From Natronobiforma cellulositropha (GTDB lineage: Archaea > Halobacteriota > Halobacteria > Halobacteriales > Natrialbaceae), in assembly GCF_025629245.1 (NCBI RefSeq), contig NZ_JANZXN010000027.1:1-64000 (forward strand): 64,000 nucleotides of DNA, in the 5' to 3' direction. The position numbers and the translations under genes were made by a program. The notes below the pieces were generated by a model. It was not told where the DNA came from. It saw only the letters and a list, made by a program, of their open reading frames with translations, and did no database searches. Below are positions 1-9,300 of this stretch, piece by piece. Every line of letters starts with the position of its first letter. Position 1 is the stretch's first letter.

Positions 1-110
1 AGCCAGGCTACGGAACGTACCGGGCAGCGCTCTACCAGCGCTCGAGCGACCTCTACGAACCCTACTACGACGAGTCGGCGACGATCGAGTCGTGGCAGCC
101 AGGTCGCTGA
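1..110 (+). CDS. 3' end of an unrecognised protein (partial)
   Basis: The window opens inside an open reading frame whose codons begin at base 3 and which stops with TGA at 108-110. The visible tail of 35 residues is rich in Tyr, Ser and Arg and includes the string GYGTYRAALYQRSSDLYEPY. It has no membrane segment or motif I can name. It overlaps the next gene (GTG at 92) by 19 bases, so the two are probably co-transcribed and translationally coupled. Being the tail of a gene that starts outside the window, its function cannot be judged from here. The codon pattern is normal for a haloarchaeal gene and the downstream neighbours read in the same direction, which supports its being real. Confidence 0.5.
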   Translation, partial: PGYGTYRAALYQRSSDLYEPYYDESATIESWQPGR

Positions 111-355
111 CCATCGTGGTCCAGCCGCTCGTCTCGGAGTACGGACTGACTCAGCCCGAAGCGATAGCGGTGACGCTGGCCGTTGGCGGGACCATCCACG
201 TCGGCAAAGATCGGCTCCACCGCGAAGACATCTACCTCACGCTCGAGGTCGCTCGAGTGCTCGGAGAAGAAGAACGAGTCATAGCGTTCTTCGAGAAGAT
301 TGGTCTCAGTATCTCTGATAGAGAGCCAGAGGTTGGTAAAGGGGGCAACGTCTAA
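92..355 (+). CDS. Small hypothetical protein (87 aa)
   Basis: A short frame starting with GTG at 92 inside the end of the preceding gene and ending with TAA two bases before the next start codon (358). The tight packing (19-base overlap upstream, 2-base gap downstream) is the main reason to accept it. The protein looks compact and mixed alpha/beta: a hydrophobic N-terminal strand (SLTIVVQPLV), a helix-like middle (LTQPEAIAVTLAVGG) and a charged helical tail (VARVLGEEERVIAFFEKIGL). I see no signal peptide, metal motif or catalytic motif, and I do not recognise the family. The GTG start is uncertain; a second GTG at about 116 is an alternative. It may be a partner of the larger protein encoded immediately downstream. 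Confidence 0.5.
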   Translation: MAARSLTIVVQPLVSEYGLTQPEAIAVTLAVGGTIHVGKDRLHREDIYLTLEVARVLGEEERVIAFFEKIGLSISDREPEVGKGGNV

Positions 356-357
356 CA

Positions 358-1398
358 ATGGATGCAGTACTGACAGGCGAATCCGACGATCTTATCGGAG
401 TGAATTTGCGTGATAATACTGGTGTAGAGCACGTACTGGATGTTAGAAAGGAAGATGGCACGATTACGGCGCATCAACAAGAGACCTATCCCAATTCTGC
501 CACGAAGCAGACGCCAACCGAGTCTGTCCACTTGCGACAGGCCCAGGAGTACGCCAAGTACTACGTCCAGCGCGAGCGCGGCTATCCGACGCTCCCACCA
601 CGCCTGACACCGGAGTGGATTCCCTACACCCTCGGCGCTGTGTTCGGTCTCGAGTTCGAGGGTTTCGAGCGACAGTTCGGTCCCTACGCCCAGCAGTACC
701 ACAGCGCGCTCCACCCCGACGTCCCACCCATCGTGGAGATGCCCGAGGAGACCGCCCCCATCGGCGGTATCGTCTACCGCGCCGACGTGTTTCTCGCCCT
801 CGAGTTCGACGCCTATCTCGAGAACCCGGATGCTGCGTCACCGATGGACGCAGTGTCCACAATCACCGACGCGTACGACCTCTACGAGGCACTGGCGGCC
901 GAACTCGAGGCGCGCCTGCCGTCGGATACCGACCCGATTTCGGAGGTCTCTGCGCTCGATCTCCAGTACCAGCGTCGCGCCAACGACGGCCGCGTCGAGG
1001 AGCCGGTCGTCGGCGAGCGCAGCCACACCAGCGCAGGACCGCCCGATGCACAGCTCCAGATGACGCCGCCACAGGCCACCCTCGAGTCGGAACTGACGAC
1101 CGAGATTATCCAGGGTTTACTCTGTCACCACCTCCAGTGTCAGGTCCGCGATGCGTATCTCCGGCTCGGACTCGAGCCGCCGGAGGCGTTTCGCGTCCTC
1201 GGCCAGGGCTTCGCCGAACAGACGATGCACTACCAGCACGCCGATCTCTACCCGCCGTACCATCTCACCGACGCCGAGATTGAAGGCTACCGGCCGCCGG
1301 GTATCGACCACGGTGCGCTGGTGAGCGGTGAATTCGCTGGACCAGGCCAGCCCGGCCCGCTACTGCGGCGCATCGTCCGTGCGCTGTTCGGCCGGTAA
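358..1398 (+). CDS. Hypothetical haloarchaeal protein (346 aa)
   Basis: ATG at 358 follows the previous stop by two bases and has a G-rich stretch (AAGGGGGC) just upstream that could act as a ribosome site. The product is a soluble, aromatic-rich protein: residues about 60-150 hold many Tyr, Phe and Pro (for example YPTLPPRLTPEWIPYTLGAV and ALEFDAYLENP), and a Gln/His-rich helical segment lies near residues 250-310. The first 40 codons are visibly more AT-rich than the rest. It ends in a basic amphipathic tail (LLRRIVRALFGR). No catalytic motif or membrane segment is evident and I do not recognise the family. Its position directly before a DUF4157 remnant suggests an accessory, possibly eCIS-linked, locus; that link is inference from position only. 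Confidence 0.65.
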   Translation: MDAVLTGESDDLIGVNLRDNTGVEHVLDVRKEDGTITAHQQETYPNSATKQTPTESVHLRQAQEYAKYYVQRERGYPTLPPRLTPEWIPYTLGAVFGLEFEGFERQFGPYAQQYHSALHPDVPPIVEMPEETAPIGGIVYRADVFLALEFDAYLENPDAASPMDAVSTITDAYDLYEALAAELEARLPSDTDPISEVSALDLQYQRRANDGRVEEPVVGERSHTSAGPPDAQLQMTPPQATLESELTTEIIQGLLCHHLQCQVRDAYLRLGLEPPEAFRVLGQGFAEQTMHYQHADLYPPYHLTDAEIEGYRPPGIDHGALVSGEFAGPGQPGPLLRRIVRALFGR

Positions 1399-1421
1399 TG
1401 CCAGTGGTCGTATAGGCGTGC

Positions 1422-1770
1422 AACGTACTCAACACCCACGCCTTCACGACGGGCAATCACGTGGTGTTCAACTGCGGCGAGTACGATCCGCAGAGTCCCG
1501 AAGGGAAATATCTGCTCGCGCACGAGTGAACTCACGTGCGACAGCAGACTGGCGGTGCCATCAGTATGCTTCCGCAGGAGGGGAACTCGCTGGTGATCGA
1601 CCCCGATCTCGAACTCGGGCGCGAAGCAAATGAGGTGGCAAGGAAGGCACTCGAGAAACTCGCCACCGACTCCTACCTCGAACGAATTCTCGCGTTCGAA
1701 CTCGAGGCAACCTCTTCGTGCTACTGGTTCGACAGTGGCACTCAATCGAGTGCCCTGCACCTTTTGGGGG
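1422..1770 (+). pseudogene. Dead DUF4157 (eCIS-associated, zincin-like) gene fragment
   Basis: Reading frame 3 gives a typical DUF4157 core. NTHAFTTGNHVVFNCGEYDP leads into LLAHE, then an in-frame TGA at 1527-1529, then THVRQQTGG and LPQEGNSLVIDPDLELG. In intact relatives the motif reads HELTHVRQQ or HELAHVRQQ (HExxH), so the stop replaces the residue after HE, inside the metal-binding motif itself. No start codon or complete N-terminus is present, and the C-terminal part (EANEVARKALEKL) fades out before 1770, where the antisense gene at 1818-2150 begins. DUF4157 proteins are commonly encoded with extracellular contractile injection systems. I read this as a relic of such a gene. Coordinates of the recognisable part are approximate. 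Confidence 0.75.
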
Positions 1771-1817
1771 TGAAAAACCCGTCGGGAGAGAGCAGGCTGG
1801 GACCTGAGTCCCCGAAC

Positions 1818-2150
1818 CTACTCGTAAGGGGGTTCGACGGTCGCGATCACTCGAACGTCGCTCTCCTCGAAAGCGGAAGTGATGAGCGTCTCGTTTCCGG
1901 TGACCGACTCCATCTCCCGGTGGGCGCCTGTGACGTGTCGCCAGATGATCTCGCTCGTGGTCCGTTCGTACCTGATCCACTGTCCCTCCCGTTGTCCCAT
2001 CGTGTGGTAGATGATGACGTCGAAGGTTCCGTCGTCCCACATGGTGATTCGGCACGAACGTGGTGCCGGTAGTTCATCTCGAGCGATCTCGCGAAGCTGA
2101 TCGACGAGCGGTGCAAGCGGCTTCATCGGTGGAATGCCATCGGTTTTCAT
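1818..2150 (-). CDS. Small hypothetical protein (110 aa)
   Basis: The open frame extends further upstream, but that extension is Arg/Ser-rich and unlike haloarchaeal protein. I therefore start at the ATG at 2148-2150, giving a protein beginning MKTDGIPPMKPLAPL. It is a compact acidic protein with a predicted beta-strand pair (SCRITMWDDGTFDVIIYHTM) followed by a Trp/Arg-containing strand and helix region (GQWIRYERTTSEIIWRHV) and a short acidic C-terminus. There is no signal peptide, membrane segment or catalytic motif, and I do not recognise it. It lies 222 bases downstream of the PD-(D/E)XK-like gene on the same strand, and tail to tail with the DUF4157 relic. The gap of about 220 bases between it and the nuclease gene holds nothing I can name. 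Confidence 0.55.
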   Translation of the reverse strand: MKTDGIPPMKPLAPLVDQLREIARDELPAPRSCRITMWDDGTFDVIIYHTMGQREGQWIRYERTTSEIIWRHVTGAHREMESVTGNETLITSAFEESDVRVIATVEPPYE

Positions 2151-2371
2151 GGGTTCTGGTGTCACGCCCTCCCACAGCCTGCGGGAGCGACCGACAACAC
2201 CGTTCGAACGACGCTTCTCGTCAGTCCTCGACGAGCGGCGACACGGGGCAGTCCCGTGACTGCGAGAAAACGTTTCAGGTAGAGGAACTGATGGATTCCA
2301 CAAATACGTACCGGTGGTCTGGTACGCGCTGTCACCCATCGACAGGCGTGTGTCCCTCGAGAATCGCTCCG

Positions 2372-3235
2372 TCACACCTCGTCGAGGCGCAACTCGATCA
2401 CTCGACGCTGTACCACGGCTAGCTCGTCGATCGCTGGATGGCTACCGCGCGGGTCCGGGAACTGACACTCGGCGACCTCGAACGTGACGGTGGCGTCTGC
2501 CTGTCGACAGCGCAGGTAGACGGGAGTGATCGTGATCTCTGCCGGGATGTGTTCGGCGATGGCGAGTATCGGGTAGACGAGTTTGTGCTTCGCCAGCGAC
2601 GCTCGAGACCCGGTTTTGGCTTCGATGACGAACAGGGTCATCTCGCCGTTTCGCCGCTCGGCGAACAGCGTGTCGATTTCGACCTGGCCGCTCCGGTGGG
2701 TGACGGTCGTCTCGAGGCTGCCGTGTGGCCGAACGTCGAACGTGAACGTCGAGCGGCCGGTGGCCGGTGGGGCCAGTGCACCCGTCGTGTCGAGCTCGAG
2801 TGCGTGTGCGAGCACACCGGAGGCCAGTCCGAGGTTCACGAGCGAGGTTTCAGAGAGCGTCGGGAGGACGGTGAAACTCAGCAGCCGATCCTGGCCGACG
2901 GGGCTGGCGACCGCTTCGGTCGGCTGCTCGTCGAAGAGGTCGTCGTCCAACAGGAAGTAGTCGCTGACGCCGCCGGGTGCGTCGACGAGCACGAACGCCG
3001 TCCCTGTTCCGTCGGGAGCGGCCCCCATTCTGAGCACCATGCTCCCGTGTTCGCGTAGCTCAGGTGCGAGGTCATCGACCGTATCAACCGAGATGTATCG
3101 TGGTGTCCTGGGACCTGCCTCGAGACCGTGTTCGGAGACGTAATCCCGGAACGAAACTGGACCGAACACCCGCTGGCTCGAGGCCGCCAACGTGGTCAAC
3201 GCTGGCTCGAAAATCGGTTCCATCAGCCGGAGCAT
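2372..3235 (-). CDS. PD-(D/E)XK nuclease-like protein (287 aa)
   Basis: The C-terminal half carries a restriction-endonuclease-like core: Asp188 in the strand QVEIDTLF, then Glu205-Ala-Lys207 in LFVIEAKTG, followed by a helix with KHKLVYP. This is the D...(E/D)xK arrangement of PD-(D/E)XK nucleases, and haloarchaeal proteins with this layout are usually annotated as DUF-type nuclease-like proteins (DUF6997-like is my recollection, not searched). Residues 1-150 form a separate, mostly beta domain (RVFGPVSFRDYVSEHG is near the start). ATG at 3235 is the first start codon in frame; a second at 3223 is possible. Curiously the frame stays open for 45 codons upstream, right back to the stop codon of the giant gene at 3371, but holds no start codon. 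Likely a DNA-targeting accessory or defence protein. Confidence 0.65.
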   Translation of the reverse strand: MLRLMEPIFEPALTTLAASSQRVFGPVSFRDYVSEHGLEAGPRTPRYISVDTVDDLAPELREHGSMVLRMGAAPDGTGTAFVLVDAPGGVSDYFLLDDDLFDEQPTEAVASPVGQDRLLSFTVLPTLSETSLVNLGLASGVLAHALELDTTGALAPPATGRSTFTFDVRPHGSLETTVTHRSGQVEIDTLFAERRNGEMTLFVIEAKTGSRASLAKHKLVYPILAIAEHIPAEITITPVYLRCRQADATVTFEVAECQFPDPRGSHPAIDELAVVQRRVIELRLDEV

Positions 3236-3370
3236 CTCGGCCGTAGTACTTGTCCATTCGGAAGCCCATTGCTCGAGGGCGGTGCAGATGCAACCGTTGA
3301 TCCGCGGGTAATTTCTCGTGTCTCGTGCCTGCTCGGCCGTTTCAGCGAGTTCGGCGCGACCGTTCGCCCG

Positions 3371-6300
3371 CTAGCGGACGGTCGCTGCGCTCGAGCGCCG
3401 TCGGAAGAGCGCACAGGCGAACAGGGCGGCGAGCGCGAGGAGGATGCCGAATCCGGGGAGTCCGTCGTCGTCCGTTCGGTCGTCGTCGACGGTCTCGGCG
3501 TCGTCTCCGTCGGGTGTGTCGGTGGAGTCGACGGTCACCGATCCGAGTGTAACGTCGTTGAGCGCCAGCTCGTAGCTTCCGGGCTCGTCGAACACGGGCT
3601 CGAACGTGAGCGTCCGGTGTTCCCCCGGTGAGAGCGTGAGCGACTCGCTCGAGACGACTGTGCCGTCGACCAGCAACTCGCCGGTGAACGCCTCGGTGTG
3701 CCCGCCGTCGTTCGAGACGGTCGCGGTGACCGTGACGGGTTCGCCGGGTTCGACCGAGGTGGGGTCGACCGTCCCGTCTCGGATCTCGACCGGCGAGGTG
3801 GTGGCGAGGGTGACGGCCAGCGGAGCGATCGACTCTGAGGTGAGCTCGAATCGGTATCCGTCCGGCGTCTCCTCGAGTCCGTCGCGGTCGAGTGCTTGCC
3901 AGTCGCCGTCTCTGTACTGGTAGACCCTGACGGCGGACGCGCTCGCGCCCTCGCTCTCGAGGAGTGAGGCGGCCACGGTGATGCGGTGGGTCACTGCCGT
4001 CGTCTCGTCCGTCGACGGCGTTCCGTCGAGACCGATGTAGCCGAGGGCGTGGCGGTCTCCCGGCAGCGGCCGGTCGGTCGCCGCGTCGTCGCGGGCGTCC
4101 TGCGAGAGGTCGATCTCGTAGTCGCCGCCGTCGGCCACCGTCACGATGACCTCGTCGAGTGAGAGACCGATACCCACGGCGTCCATCGACGGGAGGTCGA
4201 TCGTGAGCGCCTCACCCGCCGGGGCGTCCGCCACGCCGACGGCCAGGGCGTCCGGTGCGACCCGGTTCACGGTGATGTTCGGCTCGGTGGGCTCCGGTTC
4301 GGGGTCGGTTGGCGGCAGTGGCGGCAGTCCGCCACCACCGCTGCCGCCGTCATCGTCACCGTCGTCCGCCGCTGGCTGAACGTCGACGGTGCGCGTCGTC
4401 GTGTTGGTCAGCCCGTCTCCGTCGGTCACGTCGAGTGTAACCGTCTGGATCCCGGCCTCCTCGAAGGTGTAGGTCGTGGTGGCTCCGGTCCGGGTGGTTC
4501 CGTCCTCGAAGCTCCAGTCGTAGGCGGTGAGACTCCCACTCGAGGCGCTCGAGGCGCTGGCGTCGAACGTCACCGGCTCGTCGACGGCCGGTTCGGTCGG
4601 GTCGTACTCGAAGGCAGCGACCGGCGGTTCCGGTTCGGGAGTCGAGGTGTCGACGACGTCGAAGTAGTTCACGCCGCTGGTCTGGAAGACCGTCTGCGTC
4701 GACTGCGTCTGGAACGCGTTTCCGTCGGCCGCCGGTGCCCCCTCGATGTCGTACCGGAGCGAGTGGACGCCCTCGGTATCCTCGGGGAGGTCACCGGCCA
4801 GTGTCACCGTCGTCCCCTCCGGAGAGAGTGCGTCGGTCGTCTGGGTCTCGAGGAGGACGTCTCCGTCCGCGTCGTAGAACCAGCCGGTCACCGTCGCCGA
4901 TGCGTTCCGGGTTGGCTCGAGGTCGAGCTCGAGTTCGACGGTTTCGCCGGCGGCGTACGCCGACTGGTCGAACGCGGCGTCGAGGACGCGCACGTTGTAG
5001 CCATCGACGTCGAACGGGTGTGAGTGCGTCTCGCCGTCGAAGACGTAGTGGATGTAGTGCGGGCCGGACTGGAGCGGTGGTACCTCGAACTCGAGGTCGG
5101 TGGGTTCGTCGACCGTGCCCGTCCAGTCGAAGCCGGGTGCGGCAACGTCGAGGTCGCCGGCGTGATCGGGGTCGGCCGTGATGGTGACGGTGTCTCCCGG
5201 CTGGTACTGCTGCTGGTCGGTCGAGAGTGTCACGTTCTCGCCGCGCAGGTGCGGGTACGCACCGTCGATGTACAGCGATCGGCCGCCCTCGTGGTAGACG
5301 CTGAAGAAGATTTTGTCGTCGATCCCGTCGGTGACCGGGACGTCGAACTGTACGGTTTCGGTCTCGGTCCCGTTGACAGTGTAGTACTCGACGTGTTCGT
5401 ACTCGTTGAACGCGACCCGGCTGAACAGCTCGAGGTCGGCGGCGCGTTCGTTCGTCACGTCGATCGTGAGCGTCGCGTTCTCGCCGAGTTCGTAGGCAGC
5501 CTGGTCGAGCTGGCCGTCGACGTCGAGCGACGCTCCCTCGAGGTAGAACGAGGTCTCGCGCTCGTCGCCGTCGACCTCGTAGTGGATCTCGTAGGTCCCT
5601 GCCTCGAGATCGTCCGGCACGTCGAACGCGGCGGCGAGGATATCGGTCTCGCCGGGGGCGAGCACCGAGGTGGCGGTCGCCTCCGCGATTCCGGGGACGG
5701 TCAGGTTCAGTCGCGCCTGGTCCGTCGTCGTTCCGACGTTCTCGACGGTCGTCTCGACCGTCGCCTCCTCGCCCAGCCCGTAGGTTTCTACGGGTGGGTC
5801 GGTGACGATCTCGAAGGCGGCTCCCGGCACGACGAACGCCGCGTCCGTCTCGGCGAGCGTCGAGCCGCCGGCCGAGACCGTCAGTGCGAGGTCGTACGTG
5901 TCGGGAGCGGTCCCATCGGGGATGGGAACGGACACCGTGACGTCGGCCGACTCGCCGGCGGTGACGTCGAACGCCGTCGCGTTGTTCGCGATCGGTGCCG
6001 TCGCCTCGACCGTCCCGGAGAGGTCGTTCGCTCCCGTGTTGGTGAGCGTCACCGTCGTCTCGAGGACGCCCGATTCTGACCGGTCGGGGACGTCCGCCTC
6101 AAGTTCGAGCTGGTTTCGCTCAGCTACCAGAACGGTCTCGCTCCCCGAGCCGTACGGGGTGGTGTACGTGAGCGTGTGCTCTCCCGGTTCGAGATCGGCG
6201 ACGAGTTCACCCGTCCGCTGCTCGCCTGCGGGGACGTACACCGCCGTCTCGTCGCTCGAGCCGTCGATTTCCGAGTCGATGGTGAACGACACGTCGCGGG

Positions 6301-9300
6301 GACCGGTGCTCTCGACCGTGTACGGGATCGAAACGGACCCGGGCGAGGACACCGTCGCCGGCTCGACCGAGAGCGTCGCGGTCTCGCCGAAGAGTACCGT
6401 CTCCTCGAGCGTCTCGAGGTGGACGGGACCCGCCGCCGTCTGCCGGTCGACCGTCGCCGTCACCGGGAGGTCGTCCGTCGCGGTCGTCTCCGTCGTGAGC
6501 CGGTGACTCTCGCCGGGTTCGAGCGTCAGCGTCCGCTCCTCGTCGTCCAGCGAGACGACGAGCGAGACGTCGACGGTGCCGGTGTTCTCGAGTTCGACGC
6601 CGACGTCGAACGGCTCGAGACCGCCGTACTCGGGGGTGACGAGCCGTGTGTCGACCTCGGGACTCGCGACAGTGACGGATTCCGTGACGGTGACGCCGTC
6701 GGCGCTCGCCGATACCTCGAGTGACTCCTCGGCCGTCGTCGTCACCTCGTAGCTGTACGACTCGCCGGACTCGAGGGTGTGCTGTTCGTCAAGGATGGTC
6801 TCGCCGTCCGTGACGACGAGGTCGTACGTCCGTTCGCTCTCGCCACCGTTGTGGAGGTCACCCGTGATAGTCACGGTGTCTCCGGGCGCGTACGCTCGCT
6901 GGTCGGTCTCGAGTGTGAGCGACGTCTCGTCTTCGAAGACGTAGAACGACGTCGTGTCGACGTCGACCGTCTGGTTCGCCGTCGTGTAGAGCGTCGCGTA
7001 CAGGTCGTACTTTCCGACGTCCGTGAGTGCTGTGGCCGGAATCTCGACGGTGACCGTCTCGGTGGCGTCGGGGTCGACGGTGACTGTGACGTTGGTCTCC
7101 CAGTCGGTATCCGGGGCGGAGTCCCCGTCGGCGACGAGCGGTAACTCATCGCCGAGCTCGAGGTTGTCCTCGACCGTGTACGGCAGGTCGGTGTCGCCGA
7201 AGCCGTCCTCGGTGAGGTCGCTGCCCCCGTAGCCCGCCCAGTAGTTCCCGCCGACGAGTGGGCCGCCGACGATGTTGGGCCCGGGAGTGGGGGAGACGTT
7301 CCAGACGTTCTCCGAGCTCTCGACGGCGTCGGCCGTCGCGGCCGGGTTGTCGAAGGCGTTGTCGTAGAGGAGGTCCGGTTCGCTGTTCGTGATCTCGACG
7401 CCGTAGGCGGCGTTGTCCTCGACGACGAGACCGGTGAGGGTGTTCTCACCGCCACGGTCGAGCAGGATGCCCACCTCGTTCTCGGCGAGCGTCCCGCCGG
7501 TGACGGTGTTGTTCTCGGATGTGCTGAACTGACTCGTGCTGCCGGCTCTGACCCCGGCGTCGTTGCCGGTCGCGACGACGTCGTCGACCGTGTTGTGAGC
7601 GGACCCGACCAGGTCGACCCCGTGGCCGACGTTGTCCGTAGCGCTCACGTTTACGAACGCGTTTCCGTCCGCCGAGCTCAGCGAGAGACCGCTGGCGTCG
7701 TTGCCCTCGACGATCACGTTCTCGAGCGCGGTCTCGGTCGAGCCGTGCACCCTGATCCCGTGGTCGCCGTTTTCGTTCGCCGTGACGCCAGTGAACGTGT
7801 TCGCGTCCGAGCCGACACCAGTGGGTCCGGTGAGCTCGATCCCGTACGCCTCGTTGCCGTTCGTGGAGACGTTCGTGAACGTATTCGAGTCGGCGTCGTC
7901 GAGTGTGATGCCGGTCCCATCGTTGTCGTCGGCGGTCACGTTCGTGAACTCGTTCCCACTGGCGGACGAGGACCAGGTCGACTCGAGGAGGATTCCACCG
8001 GACCCCTCCCAGGCGTCGTCGTTCCCGCCCGCATTGACCGTCTCGAAGATGCTATCCTCGGCGTTGACCACGAGGCCGTATCCGGCGTTGCCGGTCGCGG
8101 TCACGTTCGAGAGGTGGTGGTCGGACCCCTCGAGGACGAGCCCGTGGTCGTCGTTGTCGCTCACGGTGAGCATCTCGAACACGGAGGTGTCGCCGCCGAC
8201 GTCGATGCCAACGCCGTCGTTGTCGAGCGCCGAGACGTTCGTCAGCACGTGGTCGTCTCCGTGGAGGTCGAGACCCGTGGCGCCGCCTCGTTCCGTCGAG
8301 ACGGTCGTCAGCACGTGGCCGTCTCCCCGGAGGTCGAGGCCCGTGCCACCGCTGCCCTCCACCGACACGTTCGTCGCCGCCAGGGCGCCCGACGAGTCGT
8401 CGACGACGATCCCGTCGTCAGCGCTCGCCTCGACCAGGACATCCGTGAGTTCGACGCCCGAGGAGTCCTCGAGTACGAGGCCATCTTCACCGCTCGTCTC
8501 GAGTGTGACGTCCTCGAGAGTCGTCTCCGGTGCGTCCTCGAGTCGGAGCGCCGTCTCCGCGCTGTCGGTCACTGTCAGTCCCGTGAGCTCGAGGTCGCTC
8601 GCCTCCTCGAGCGTCAGGCCGACGGTCGGACTCTCGGCGATCGAGACACCGTCGAACGTACTCTCGCTCGTTCGCACGAGCGTGATGTCGGTGCCCGTCG
8701 CGTCGACGTCTGTGACCGTGAGACCGCTCGAGTCGATCGCCCGGACGGCGTGACTGCCACTCGAACTGGCGTCGGTGGCGTTGACGAACCAGACGAGTCC
8801 CGCGTCGTCGGGGACGGCGACGTCGGTCTCGTCGACGACGAAGTGGACCGGCTCCCCGCGATAGGTGTTCGTCTCGTCGACGTCGTGACGGTAGTAGTCG
8901 GCGTCGCCGACGTTGGACGGACTGACAGCGAGTCCGCTGCCAGCGAGTGCGTTGTTCTCGAGCGTGACCGGCTCGTTGGTGTCGAACTCGACGTCGGCTC
9001 GCGTCGCCGAGACGTCGTTGTCGACGACGAGTACGTCACTGCCGCTGTTGAGCTGGATTCCCTGCGTCGCACCCGCGATATCGTTTCCGTCGACGACGAT
9101 CGAGTCGTCGCGGACGACGATTCCCTCCTCGTGTACGCCGACGAGTTCGTTCTCGCGGACCTCGATTCCGGCCGATCTGGCGTCGACACCGATACCGTTG
9201 TCCTCGAGATGGTTGCCGACGACGAGTCCGTCCTCGCCGACGACGTGGATCGCCGCGTTGTCGACGTTCGAGACGGTGTTGTTCGACGCGGTCGACCCTG

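Noticed and set aside
1527-1529. Programmed recoding (selenocysteine or readthrough) of TGA in HE-stop-TH
   Set aside because: Haloarchaea are not known to use UGA-selenocysteine, no start or full N-terminus exists, and the C-terminus also fades. Gene death is simpler.
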